Position numbers and translations under genes: made by a program. Below, piece by piece: positions 55,308 through 63,973 of a DNA stretch of 64,000 bases. The DNA comes from CAYQNU01 sp964419055 (GTDB lineage: Bacteria; Bacteroidota; Bacteroidia; Flavobacteriales_D; Parvicellaceae): positions 1 through 64,000 of the forward strand of contig CAYQNU010000014.1 in NCBI GenBank assembly GCA_964419055.1, given 5' to 3'. The stretch's first letter is position 1, and each line of letters opens with the position of its first letter. A model generated the notes under the pieces. That model was not told where the DNA came from, ran no database searches, and saw only the letters and a program-made list of their open reading frames with translations.

Positions 55308-56033
55308 CTATTGGTGTTTTTGCTGCATCAACATAATTTTCCACTCCATATCCTTTGCGTATTTTTCAGCAGAAACCCCTTCATAACTGTCTGTTGAAAC
55401 GGGTTCACCAAAGATCACAGTAACTTTTGCCGGACGAAAACTAAATTTTTTAGGTGGATTGAGTGGACGAGAATTAATGATGCAAATAGGCAGTACGTCC
55501 AAAGAAGAGTTTTTTGCCATAATAAAAGCACCTCTTTTAAATAAGTTGATTTTACCGTCTTTACTGCGCGTTCCTTCGGGAAAGGTAATAATGGGTTTAC
55601 CATTTTTTATTTGCTCACCGGCTTTAATCATGGATTGCTGAGCCTTTTGTTTATTTTTTCGATCAATCCAAATCATTCCCACCGCACTGCAAGCCCATCC
55701 GAAAAAGGGGATATATTTAATTTCTTTTTTCGCTATAAAATAGATGGGCGTATCAATTACTGAAAATAGTATGGGAATATCAAAATGAGAACTGTGATTG
55801 GCTACATAAATATAGGGTTTGCTTAAATCTAAATTTTCAGGGTGAATTACTTTTACTGTTCCACCTACAATTTTCAACAAACCCTTAGCCCAAATATGAC
55901 GTGTAATGTACATCGAGACTTTTAATCCACCAAAAGGAGTAATGAGCAAAGCCATTGTAGCTATGATAATAGTGAAAACGATAATAAGTACCGCTTGAAT
56001 GATGTTTATGAAAAACCAGATTATTCCTTTCAT
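55308..56033 (-). CDS. plsC: 1-acyl-sn-glycerol-3-phosphate acyltransferase
   Basis: A 241-residue membrane enzyme that adds the second acyl chain to make phosphatidic acid. An N-terminal hydrophobic segment (about 5-34) precedes the HX4D site H80-D85 in NHSSHFDIP and the FPEGTRS motif near 142-148. I start it at the ATG at 56033; 11 more open codons upstream add no family pattern. It is downstream of the oxoamine synthase gene but separated from it by a terminator. Confidence 0.9.
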   Translation of the reverse strand: MKGIIWFFINIIQAVLIIVFTIIIATMALLITPFGGLKVSMYITRHIWAKGLLKIVGGTVKVIHPENLDLSKPYIYVANHSSHFDIPILFSVIDTPIYFIAKKEIKYIPFFGWACSAVGMIWIDRKNKQKAQQSMIKAGEQIKNGKPIITFPEGTRSKDGKINLFKRGAFIMAKNSSLDVLPICIINSRPLNPPKKFSFRPAKVTVIFGEPVSTDSYEGVSAEKYAKDMEWKIMLMQQKHQ

Positions 56034-56051
56034 ATGGGGCAAAATTAAACA

Positions 56052-56087
56052 AAAAACCCGATTCAAATGAGTTTTGAACCGGGTTTT
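56052..56087 (-). terminator. Rho-independent terminator of the oxoamine synthase gene
   Basis: AAAAACCCG and CGGGTTTTT arms with TTGAA/TTCAA inside; read on the minus strand a T-run follows. It lies between the stop at 56112 and the plsC start. Confidence 0.88.
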
Positions 56088-56111
56088 TAAATTTATACTA
56101 AATAGAAAATA

Positions 56112-57359
56112 CTAGGCATTCGCATTTACAATCTTTTCAGAGTGATATTCTCCTGCATCTAATTTTCCTTTAACCTTTTTAAATGTTTCTATGGTGAATT
56201 TAACATCTTCCAAAGAGTGAACTGCCGTAGGTATCAAACGTAATAGAATCATTCCTTTTGGAACAACTGGATACACTACGATGGAGGTAAACAATCCATG
56301 ATTTTCTCTTAAATCGTGTGTCAACATAGTAGCTTCACCTAACGTACCTTTTAGCATTACAGGAGTTACACATGTATTGGTTTTACCTAAATCAAAACCA
56401 GCTTCTCTCAAACCACTTTGCAAAGCTCTTGTGATAACCCATAATTTTTCTCTTTGTTCGGGTCTTCTAACAAATTCCATTCTTTTTAATGCTCCAATTA
56501 CGATAGGCATTGGTAATGCTTTGGCAAAAATTTGTGATCGCATATTATAGGTTAAAAAATCGATAACATCTTTTTTAGCACAAACAAAACCTCCCACACT
56601 CGACATCGATTTAGCAAACGTTCCAACTAAAACATCAATTTCGTGATGCACACCTTGTTCGTCACCTGCACCCATTCCATTTGGTCCTAACGCTCCAAAA
56701 CCGTGAGCATCATCCACTAATAATCTAAATTTGTAACCTTGTTTTCTTAATTCAACAATTTCTTTTAATTTACCTTGATCACCGCTCATTCCAAACACAC
56801 CTTCAGTAATCAACAAAATTCCTCCACCTGTTTCTTCTGCATTTTTAGTAGCTCTATCTAACGATACTTTCAAACGTTCGATATCATTGTGAGGATATAC
56901 AAATGTTTTTCCTTGATGCATACGAATTCCATCAACCAAACATGCGTGACATTCTTGATCATAAACGACTACGTCATTACGGTGTAATAAGGAATCAACC
57001 GTTGACATAATACCTTGATAACCATAATTGTATAAATAACAAGCTTCAAATTGTAAGAAATCAGCAATTTGTTTTTCTAATTCAATGTGATAGTTGGTTT
57101 GCCCACTCATCATACGAGCTCCCATAGGATATCCCATACCCCAATCGCGTGCGGCATCAGCATCAGCTTTTCTAATATCTGGATGATTTGATAGACCTAA
57201 GTAATTATTTATACTCCAAGTAAGTACTTCTTTTCCTCTAAATTTCATTCTAGGGGCAATTTCTCCTTCCAAAATGGGAAAAGTAAAATAACCATGAGAT
57301 TCTTTCATGTGTTGTCCCAATGGTCCTTTATTGTTGGCAATTCTATCAAAAATATCCAT
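56112..57359 (-). CDS. Alpha-oxoamine synthase family enzyme (serine palmitoyltransferase-like)
   Basis: A 415-residue PLP enzyme of the family that condenses an amino acid with an acyl-CoA. The Schiff-base Lys is K250 in GTFAKSMSSVGGF; H138 and D217-A-H219 (VDDAHGFG) contact PLP. The family includes glycine acetyltransferase, serine palmitoyltransferase and the enzyme of sulfonolipid (capnine) synthesis. The length, and the absence of threonine catabolism or biotin genes nearby, fit a lipid role; plsC is the next gene. The substrate is not decided by sequence here. Confidence 0.82.
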   Translation of the reverse strand: MDIFDRIANNKGPLGQHMKESHGYFTFPILEGEIAPRMKFRGKEVLTWSINNYLGLSNHPDIRKADADAARDWGMGYPMGARMMSGQTNYHIELEKQIADFLQFEACYLYNYGYQGIMSTVDSLLHRNDVVVYDQECHACLVDGIRMHQGKTFVYPHNDIERLKVSLDRATKNAEETGGGILLITEGVFGMSGDQGKLKEIVELRKQGYKFRLLVDDAHGFGALGPNGMGAGDEQGVHHEIDVLVGTFAKSMSSVGGFVCAKKDVIDFLTYNMRSQIFAKALPMPIVIGALKRMEFVRRPEQREKLWVITRALQSGLREAGFDLGKTNTCVTPVMLKGTLGEATMLTHDLRENHGLFTSIVVYPVVPKGMILLRLIPTAVHSLEDVKFTIETFKKVKGKLDAGEYHSEKIVNANA

Positions 57360-57390
57360 ATTAATTGGTGTTAGATTATTGTAATGGGTG

Positions 57391-57398
57391 CAAAGTTA
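57391..57398 (-). promoter_or_regulatory. Putative -7 element of the oxoamine synthase gene
   Basis: TAACTTTG on the minus strand, 32 bases before the start codon. No -33 TTG seen. Confidence 0.5.
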
Positions 57399-57540
57399 TA
57401 GCTTTAATTTCATGTGACTTTATAGATGTTATTTTTTTATTAACTAGGAATGTGTTAATAGTGTTTATTTCAAACAAATGCTGACTCTTAAACCTTAAAT
57501 TTAAATAATAATGCGAAATGAATTTTCAAAAAAATAAATA

Positions 57541-57605
57541 TAGAATTCAATTTATTAAAAAATGAATTCTATATTTACCCTTGTCAATGCAGCGTGTATT
57601 GACAA
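57541..57605 (+). promoter_or_regulatory. Promoter region with two perfect inverted repeats
   Basis: TAGAATTCA (57541-57549) with TGAATTCTA (57563-57571) overlaps a -7-like TATATTTA (57570-57577); TTGTCAAT (57581-57588) with ATTGACAA (57598-57605) lies just downstream, in the probable leader. The first may be an operator, the second an operator or an RNA hairpin. Confidence 0.5.
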
Positions 57606-57638
57606 TATAATTACTAACTAATTAAAATTTAAGAAATT

Positions 57639-58022
57639 ATGGGAAAAGGTATTATCGTTGTGAAAGAAGGGCACAAAGGAACGTTGAAAAATGAAAACGG
57701 AAATGATATTAATTATTTCCAAGTTAGCTCTGATGAATTAGGGATAGAAGTAAACAGAAAAGTAACTTTTGATGTTTATATTGACCCTGTTACTAAAGAA
57801 AAAACAGCTTTTAATGTTGAGTTAGACAGAAAAGGGAAAATTATTGTAGTAAAAGATACACACAAAGGAACCATTCAAGATGATAATTTCGGTGAAATCG
57901 AAGCTGAAATTCCTTTTGCTAAAGAAAGAGGATTTGTTGCTGGTCAAGAAGTAAGATACAGATTGGTTTCAAAAGACAAGATTTACTCTGCAGTATATGT
58001 TGATGCTGTTCCTGTAAAATAA
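57639..58022 (+). CDS. Protein of two cold-shock-like halves, function unknown
   Basis: A 127-residue cytosolic protein made of two similar halves: KGIIVVKEGHKGTL (4-17) corresponds to GKIIVVKDTHKGTI (66-79), each followed by a similar run of strands. Each half has the size and strand pattern of a cold-shock (OB-fold) domain, including the late VTFDVYIDP and ATA-like NVEL phrase, but lacks the aromatic RNP motif KGFGFI, so nucleic-acid binding is not assured. A strong terminator follows; the promoter region carries two inverted repeats. Confidence 0.65.
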   Translation: MGKGIIVVKEGHKGTLKNENGNDINYFQVSSDELGIEVNRKVTFDVYIDPVTKEKTAFNVELDRKGKIIVVKDTHKGTIQDDNFGEIEAEIPFAKERGFVAGQEVRYRLVSKDKIYSAVYVDAVPVK

Positions 58023-58038
58023 TATTTCAAATTTAAAT

Positions 58039-58072
58039 CGACCAACGGAATTGCTGTTGGTCGGTTTTTTTA
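58039..58072 (+). terminator. Rho-independent terminator
   Basis: CGACCAAC (58039-58046) pairs with GTTGGTCG (58056-58063), followed by GTTTTTTT. It ends transcription of the preceding two-domain gene. Confidence 0.92.
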
Positions 58073-58101
58073 TACTTTTTCAAAAACCTAAATTGATTTA
58101 C

Positions 58102-60237
58102 TTGAAAAGTCATATTTCTTTTATATTTCCATTTGTTGTTGCACTGTTTATTACTACTTCTGTTTTTTCCAATAGCGAAGTAAACGTAGATAGTTTGGTC
58201 AACGTAATGGCCAAAAAATCACCTGATGAAAAAATAAAGGATTTAACGATTTTAATAGAATTTTACCAGAAAGAAAACTTCGAAAAAGCCATTTATTATG
58301 GCAATGAAATGGTGAAAACCGTTCAATTAAACCCTTCCAAAAGAAATGTAGCCAAATCCCATTTTTTAATGGGCACCATATACTATTCCAATTCCGATTA
58401 CGAAACTGCATTGTTGTATCTTGAAAAAGCTGAAAAGGACTATTTAGCGTTAAAAGATGAATTGGAGGTGGCCAATTGTAAAAATTTAATCGGTTCTATC
58501 CAAGAAGATAAAGGATATTACGATAAAGCCTTAGATTATTTTTTATTCAGCTTGAATATTTTTGAAAAATACAATGATTCATCGAGCATTGCCACCACTT
58601 TTAATAATATAGGCTATTTATACTTGGATATCGAAAATTACGATAAATCCTTAACGTATTTGAATAAATCGCTCGAAATTAGATTATTGCTAAAAGACCA
58701 ATTGGGTGTAGCCGAAAGTTACAACAATATCTCTAATGTGTTGAGTTCAAAAGGTGAGCTGAACGAAGCTATGGAATTACTCCAAAAATCACTGGCAATT
58801 AAAGAAAAACTGGGCAATAAAAAAGGCATTGCCTACACGTTAAATAATATAGGTTCGATTTATGCCGAAATTGGCGATTACAAAAAATCCATTGAATACT
58901 TTGAAAAGTCGTATCAGTTAAAAAAAGAAATCAACGACAAAAGAGGCATCATTGTGGGCTTAGTAAATATTGGAGCCAGTTATTATTTTGCCGAAGATTT
59001 GAACAAAGCCAATGAGTATTTTATTAAAGCTGGTTTAGATGCTAATAAAATGGGATTGAGAGATTTGGAAATGGATTGTTACAACAATGTGATTGAGACC
59101 TACAATGAAATGGGGGAGTACCAAAAATCCATTGAATATTACGATAAATTGATTGACCTCAAAGACAGCGTTTATAATAAGGAAAACTCCAAAGCATTAT
59201 TGGAGTTGCAAACCAAATTCGATAGTGAAAAACAAATCAAAGACATTGAAATTCTTACGCAACAAAAAGAATTATCCGAATTGGAGTTGGATCGCCAACG
59301 GTATTTCAAAAATGCCTTTATCATAGGTTTTGCTTTCATTTTAATTTTGGTTTTTGTCATCTACAATCGCTATCAAATAAAACACAAGGCAAACGCAAAA
59401 CTAGAAAAGCAAAAAGAAGAAATTACCTTACAGCATTCTAAATTGAACATTGCGTATGACGAAATTGAAGCCAAAAACAAAGACATTTTAGACAGTATTA
59501 AATACGCTAAACGCATACAAGAAGCCATATTACCGATTTATGATTTTGAAAAAATATTTGGTAACAAGGGATTTGTCTATTACCAACCAAAAGATATTGT
59601 AAGTGGTGATTTTTATTGGTTAGAAAAAAAGGAAAATATTGTTTTATTAGCAGCTGTTGATTGCACAGGACACGGTGTTCCAGGGGCTTTTATGAGTATT
59701 GTTGGTTTTAACGTGCTTAACCAAGCCGTAAACGAACATCATTTGCGAGCACCCAATTTGATTTTAAATGAATTGAACACGGGCGTTACTAATACGCTCC
59801 GTCAAACTGAGAAAGAATCAACGGTTAGGGATGGTATGGATATCAACCTGTGTTCGATAAATTATGATACCCTAGAATTAAATTATGCTGGAGCTTATAA
59901 TCCCTTATGGATTATAAGAAATAATGATTTCATTGAATTGGCTGCGGATAAATTTCCCATTGGACTTTTTGTGGGACAAGAAATGAGTAGCTTTAAAAAC
60001 AATTCGTTTCAACTAGAAAAAGGAGATGCCTTGTATTTATTTACAGATGGTTATGCCGATCAATTTGGTGGACCACGCGGTAAGAAATTTAAGTATCAAC
60101 AATTTAAGGATACTTTATTAAAAATAGCTCATTTACAAGTGGGTGAACAAAAGAAAATATTGGAACAAACAATACAAAATTGGAAAGGTGAGTTGGAGCA
60201 AATAGATGATATTTTGGTGATTGGGATACAAATTTAG
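58102..60237 (+). CDS. TPR and SpoIIE-type phosphatase sensor protein, first copy
   Basis: A 711-residue protein from the TTG at 58102: signal sequence (1-26), about seven TPR units (30-370), a coiled coil, one membrane segment (about 405-428, FIIGFAFILILVFVIYNRY), a coiled-coil linker and a SpoIIE/PP2C-type Ser/Thr phosphatase domain to the end, with SGDFYWLEKK, DCTGHGVPGAFMS and LFTDGYADQFGG. The periplasmic TPRs would sense a partner and control the cytosolic phosphatase. No ATG gives the signal sequence; other TTG codons lie at 58093 and 58051, the latter inside a terminator. Confidence 0.85.
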   Translation: MKSHISFIFPFVVALFITTSVFSNSEVNVDSLVNVMAKKSPDEKIKDLTILIEFYQKENFEKAIYYGNEMVKTVQLNPSKRNVAKSHFLMGTIYYSNSDYETALLYLEKAEKDYLALKDELEVANCKNLIGSIQEDKGYYDKALDYFLFSLNIFEKYNDSSSIATTFNNIGYLYLDIENYDKSLTYLNKSLEIRLLLKDQLGVAESYNNISNVLSSKGELNEAMELLQKSLAIKEKLGNKKGIAYTLNNIGSIYAEIGDYKKSIEYFEKSYQLKKEINDKRGIIVGLVNIGASYYFAEDLNKANEYFIKAGLDANKMGLRDLEMDCYNNVIETYNEMGEYQKSIEYYDKLIDLKDSVYNKENSKALLELQTKFDSEKQIKDIEILTQQKELSELELDRQRYFKNAFIIGFAFILILVFVIYNRYQIKHKANAKLEKQKEEITLQHSKLNIAYDEIEAKNKDILDSIKYAKRIQEAILPIYDFEKIFGNKGFVYYQPKDIVSGDFYWLEKKENIVLLAAVDCTGHGVPGAFMSIVGFNVLNQAVNEHHLRAPNLILNELNTGVTNTLRQTEKESTVRDGMDINLCSINYDTLELNYAGAYNPLWIIRNNDFIELAADKFPIGLFVGQEMSSFKNNSFQLEKGDALYLFTDGYADQFGGPRGKKFKYQQFKDTLLKIAHLQVGEQKKILEQTIQNWKGELEQIDDILVIGIQI

Positions 60238-60248
60238 AAATTTGACTC

Positions 60249-62588
60249 ATGAATAAGCAAACAGGTAAATGTATTAATAATGAATTCGGTATTTTAAAAA
60301 TAATACATCACCTGTTGGTGGCTTTTTTACTCATTTATTTTGGTAACCTACAGGCGGTTAAAGCCCAAAATGCTGATAGTTTACTTTCAATTTGGAACAA
60401 TAAATCATTGCCCGATTCGATTAGATTGAATGCAATGGATGTTTTATCTTGGGATGTTTATTTGTATTCAATACCCGATACCGCTCATTATTATGCTCAA
60501 ATTTATTTTGAATACGCGCAAAAAAAAGGATTAAAAAAGCATATGGCCATTTCCTTGAATACCCAAGGTATTGCAAATTTTATTCAAGGAAAATATGAAG
60601 AAGCCAAAGTTAAGTTTAATAAATGCCTTGAATATCAATTGGAATTAAATGACAAAAAAGGTGCTGCCAGTACGTGCAATAATTTAGGAGTAATTTATAC
60701 GAATCAAGGAAATGATGTAAAAGCCATTGAATATTACGCGCAGAGCTTAAAACAAAGTGAACAAATTAACGATCTTTATGGAGTGGCAGCTTCTCAAGGT
60801 AACATTGGTTTAATTTATCAAGAACAAGGAGAATCCAAAAAAGCTTTGGAGTATTTTCTTAAAAGTAAAGAAATTGCCGGTGAAATTGGTGACAAAGAAG
60901 GCGTAGCTATGATGAGTAGCAATATTGGGATGATTTATTCATTTAATAATGATAATAAAAAGGCTCTAGAACAATTTGAATTAAGTATAAAAATATATGA
61001 AGAACTCAATGATTTAAGAGGCGTTTCCACTAATTATAACAACATAGGAACACTTTATAAAGAAATAGGTGATTTTAAAAAAGCTTTTGAGTTTTATGAC
61101 AAAAGCTTAACCATAAGAAAAGAGATTAATCATAAACAAGGTGTTGCTTCCACCTTAAACAGCATTGGTGAGTTGTTTTTTAAACAAGGAAATTTTGCTA
61201 AATCCAGAAAATACAGTGAAGAAGGACTGAAGTTAGCTAAAGAAATTGGAGTTTTGGATGATGTGAAAAAATCTTCTATTTTGTTGTATCAACTTTATAA
61301 GACCACAAAAGTATTTGATAAAGCACTGGAAATGCACGAATTATATGTGCTTACTAGGGATAGTATTTTAAGTGAGGAAAATCAAAAAGCACTCATACAT
61401 CAAGAGTATCAATACAGTTATGAGAAAATGGCATTTGCAGATAGCCTAAAAAATGCGCAAGAAAAACAATTAAAAGATGCTGAAATAAATGAAGGAAAAG
61501 CATTGGCAGCAAAACAAGAAGTAGAAATTGAAAACAAACGCTTTCAGCAATACGTACTTTTTAGTGGATTATTTATTTTATTAATTTTTATTGGCTTCAT
61601 CTACAATCGATTTAAAATTACGCAGCGCCAAAAAGACATCATTGAAAAACAAAAAACGGAAGTAGAACTGCAACGAGAATTTGCCGAACAACAGCGCAAC
61701 ATAGCGGAGGAGAAAAGGGTAGAGGCCGATGAACAACGGCATTTGGTAGAAGAAAAAAACAAGGAAATTACCGATTCAATAAACTACGCAAAAAGGATAC
61801 AGGAGGCTATTTTACCTTCCCGTTATTCATTGGTTGAAAATCTTAAAAATGGTTTTATTTTCTTCAAACCTAAGGATGTGGTGAGTGGTGATTTTTATTG
61901 GCTCGAGACGACCACCCCCTTAGCCCCCTCCAATGGAGGAGGAATGGGGGTGGTCGGGGTGGTCTATTTCGCGGCTGCCGATTGTACTGGTCATGGTGTA
62001 CCCGGTGCTATGGTGAGTGTAATTTGCAGCAATGCATTGTCAAAAGCACTGTTGGAAGAAGGTATTACCGATCCAGGAAAATTATTGGACAGAACTCGAG
62101 ATTTGGTGATCGAACGATTTGCCAAAAGTGGCGAACAGGTAAAAGACGGGATGGACATTTCATTGTGCAAACTTACGGGCAACCAGTTGGAATGGTCGGG
62201 AGCGAACAACCCCATTTGGATTGTGAGAAAAATAGCTGCCGATAGGGGTGAGGAAACCAGCTCTGTGCATAATGAAACCCACGAACTTATAGAGCTCAAG
62301 CCCGACAAACAACCCATTGGTAATTATGCAGAACCCAAACCGTTTACCACTCATGCGGTAGCACTTTCTAAAGGAGATACGTTGTATATATTCACGGATG
62401 GATTTGCCGATCAGTTTGGTGGTCCTAAAGGCAAGAAGTTTATGTACAAACCCTTCAAAGAGTTAGTGTTGTCTATGCAAGCCAAAACGATGGATGAACA
62501 ACGAAGCATGCTTTCCCAAACCTTTGATGAATGGAAAGGAGCTCATGAACAGATCGATGATGTCTGCATTATAGGCGTTAGACTATAG
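60249..62588 (+). CDS. TPR and SpoIIE-type phosphatase sensor protein, second copy
   Basis: A 779-residue paralogue of the preceding gene, 11 bases after it: signal sequence (about 15-40), TPR units (45-370), membrane segment (about 435-452), long coiled coil (EEKRVEADEQRHLVEEKNKE) and phosphatase domain (SGDFYWLE, DCTGHGVPGAMVS, IFTDGFADQFGG). It carries a GC-rich palindromic insert at 61910-61955 encoding TPLAPSNGGGMG between the WLE and DCTGHG motifs. The two genes probably form one operon and may target the same anti-sigma or switch protein, not visible here. Confidence 0.85.
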   Translation: MNKQTGKCINNEFGILKIIHHLLVAFLLIYFGNLQAVKAQNADSLLSIWNNKSLPDSIRLNAMDVLSWDVYLYSIPDTAHYYAQIYFEYAQKKGLKKHMAISLNTQGIANFIQGKYEEAKVKFNKCLEYQLELNDKKGAASTCNNLGVIYTNQGNDVKAIEYYAQSLKQSEQINDLYGVAASQGNIGLIYQEQGESKKALEYFLKSKEIAGEIGDKEGVAMMSSNIGMIYSFNNDNKKALEQFELSIKIYEELNDLRGVSTNYNNIGTLYKEIGDFKKAFEFYDKSLTIRKEINHKQGVASTLNSIGELFFKQGNFAKSRKYSEEGLKLAKEIGVLDDVKKSSILLYQLYKTTKVFDKALEMHELYVLTRDSILSEENQKALIHQEYQYSYEKMAFADSLKNAQEKQLKDAEINEGKALAAKQEVEIENKRFQQYVLFSGLFILLIFIGFIYNRFKITQRQKDIIEKQKTEVELQREFAEQQRNIAEEKRVEADEQRHLVEEKNKEITDSINYAKRIQEAILPSRYSLVENLKNGFIFFKPKDVVSGDFYWLETTTPLAPSNGGGMGVVGVVYFAAADCTGHGVPGAMVSVICSNALSKALLEEGITDPGKLLDRTRDLVIERFAKSGEQVKDGMDISLCKLTGNQLEWSGANNPIWIVRKIAADRGEETSSVHNETHELIELKPDKQPIGNYAEPKPFTTHAVALSKGDTLYIFTDGFADQFGGPKGKKFMYKPFKELVLSMQAKTMDEQRSMLSQTFDEWKGAHEQIDDVCIIGVRL
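61910..61955. repeat. GC-rich palindrome inside a coding sequence
   Basis: GACCACCCCC (61910-61919) and GGGGGTGGTC (61946-61955) are perfect 10-bp arms; CCCCCTCC and GGAGGAGG (61924-61931, 61935-61942) form an inner partial pair. Far richer in GC than its surroundings. Similar CCCCCTCC-type palindromes are common between genes in Bacteroidota. It sits in frame in the phosphatase domain. Confidence 0.8.
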
Positions 62589-62616
62589 TGCTAGACATCA
62601 CGATGCACGTTTCGGT

Positions 62617-62664
62617 ATTGATGATGTTTGTATTACAGGAGTGCGCATATACCGAATAGGTTAG
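62617..62664 (+). pseudogene. 3' remnant of a third SpoIIE-type phosphatase gene
   Basis: A 16-codon frame reading IDDVCITGVRIYRIG and a stop. It corresponds to the last residues of the gene just upstream (IDDVCIIGVRL and stop at 62588) but is a separate, diverged copy. The rest of the gene is missing. It indicates deletion or recombination in a tandem paralogue array. The gap to 62865 otherwise contains only the promoter-like repeat at 62692-62732. Confidence 0.6.
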
Positions 62665-62691
62665 AATGTCGAGGTATAGCTATTAAATAGT

Positions 62692-62732
62692 TCACTACTT
62701 TTTATATCCTACAGCATTTTTTATAACTTTGA
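62692..62732 (+). promoter_or_regulatory. Promoter-containing repeat, copy 1 (before rhuM)
   Basis: A 41-base segment (starts TCACTACTTTTTATATCC) containing the -7-like TAACTTTG (62724-62731). A near-identical segment lies at 63932-63973 after the gene. It lies 134 bases before the rhuM-like start. Confidence 0.6.
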
Positions 62733-62865
62733 ATTGGGAATATTGAAATTAAGTGTTTATGATAATTTAGTCACATAAACCAACAGATTCCAAATGCCAA
62801 AATCAATGCGGCAATGGATATTTAATTACCTAAATTGATGAATGGACAAATACGAAGTGTAGAAT

Positions 62866-63906
62866 ATGGCGAAAAAAACAAATACACCATCAGAAGGATT
62901 TAATGAAATATTGCTTTATACCACGCCAAATGGAAAGGTGAAAGTAGAAATGTATTTGCAAAATGAAACAATATGGCTGAGTCAACAAAAAATTGCTGAT
63001 TTGTTTGGTGTGCAACGCCCGGCTATAACCAAACATTTGAAAAACATATTTGATTCAGGTGAACTTAAGGAAGAAGTGGTATGTTCCATTTTGGAACATG
63101 CCACTCAGCATGGAGCCATTGCAGGAAAAACACAAGAATCAAAGGTGAAATTTTATAACCTCGATGCCATAATTTCGGTAGGCTATCGTGTTAATAGCAG
63201 TCAAGCAACAGCTTTTAGAATTTGGGCAACTGAACGCCTGAAAGAATACATCATCAAGGGTTTTACAATGGATGATGAACGATTGAAAAACCCAAATAAC
63301 ATCTTTGGTAAAGATTATTTTGAGGAGCAACTGGCTCGAATCCGTGATATACGAAGTAGTGAAAGACGTTTCTATCAAAAAATAACAGATATATATAGTC
63401 AATGTAGTGCTGATTACAATTTAGACGAAAATATAACTAAAAACTTTTTTGCAACCGTTCAAAATAAACTACACTGGGCTATTACTGGCCAAACAGCAGC
63501 AGAACTGATAGCATCGAGGGCCGATAGCAAAAAAGAAAACATGGGTTTAACTAATTGGAAAAACGCTCCAGCAGGTGCAATTAGAAAAACGGATGTAACA
63601 ATCGCTAAAAACTATTTGAACGAAAAAGAAATGGATGGTCTAAACCGTATTGTCACCATGTACCTTGATTATGCTGAAAATCAAGCAAAAAAAGGCGTTA
63701 TAATGAATATGAAAGATTGGGTTGTAAAGTTGGATGCATTCTTACAGTTTAATGAGGAAGCAATTTTGAAAAACCAAGGCAAAGTTTCTCACGAAGTAGC
63801 ATTGTCTCTAGCCGAAAATGAATTTGAAAAATTCCGAATTACCCAGATCAAATCAATTGAAAGTGATTTTGATAAGGCACTAAAAAAAATAAAAGATAAA
63901 CAATGA
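62866..63906 (+). CDS. rhuM: RhuM-family protein
   Basis: A 346-residue cytosolic protein. TIWLSQQKIADLFGVQRPAI and VGYRVNSSQATAFRIWATER are the family hallmarks; a helical C-terminal half follows. The N-terminal part resembles phage antirepressor/KilA-like DNA-binding folds. The family name comes from a Salmonella pathogenicity island gene; members are widespread in bacterial accessory regions, often near restriction or Fic genes, and the molecular role is unclear. It is bracketed by a direct repeat carrying a promoter box, as if a cassette. Confidence 0.85.
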   Translation: MAKKTNTPSEGFNEILLYTTPNGKVKVEMYLQNETIWLSQQKIADLFGVQRPAITKHLKNIFDSGELKEEVVCSILEHATQHGAIAGKTQESKVKFYNLDAIISVGYRVNSSQATAFRIWATERLKEYIIKGFTMDDERLKNPNNIFGKDYFEEQLARIRDIRSSERRFYQKITDIYSQCSADYNLDENITKNFFATVQNKLHWAITGQTAAELIASRADSKKENMGLTNWKNAPAGAIRKTDVTIAKNYLNEKEMDGLNRIVTMYLDYAENQAKKGVIMNMKDWVVKLDAFLQFNEEAILKNQGKVSHEVALSLAENEFEKFRITQIKSIESDFDKALKKIKDKQ

Positions 63907-63931
63907 CTTTTTCCAAGCCTCTTCAATCATT

Positions 63932-63973
63932 CCACTACTTTTTTATATCCTATAGCATTTTTTATATCTTTGA
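63932..63973 (+). promoter_or_regulatory. Promoter-containing repeat, copy 2 (after rhuM)
   Basis: A 42-base segment matching 62692-62732 at all but a few positions, containing TATCTTTG (63965-63972). It probably drives a gene beyond the right edge of the window. Confidence 0.6.
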
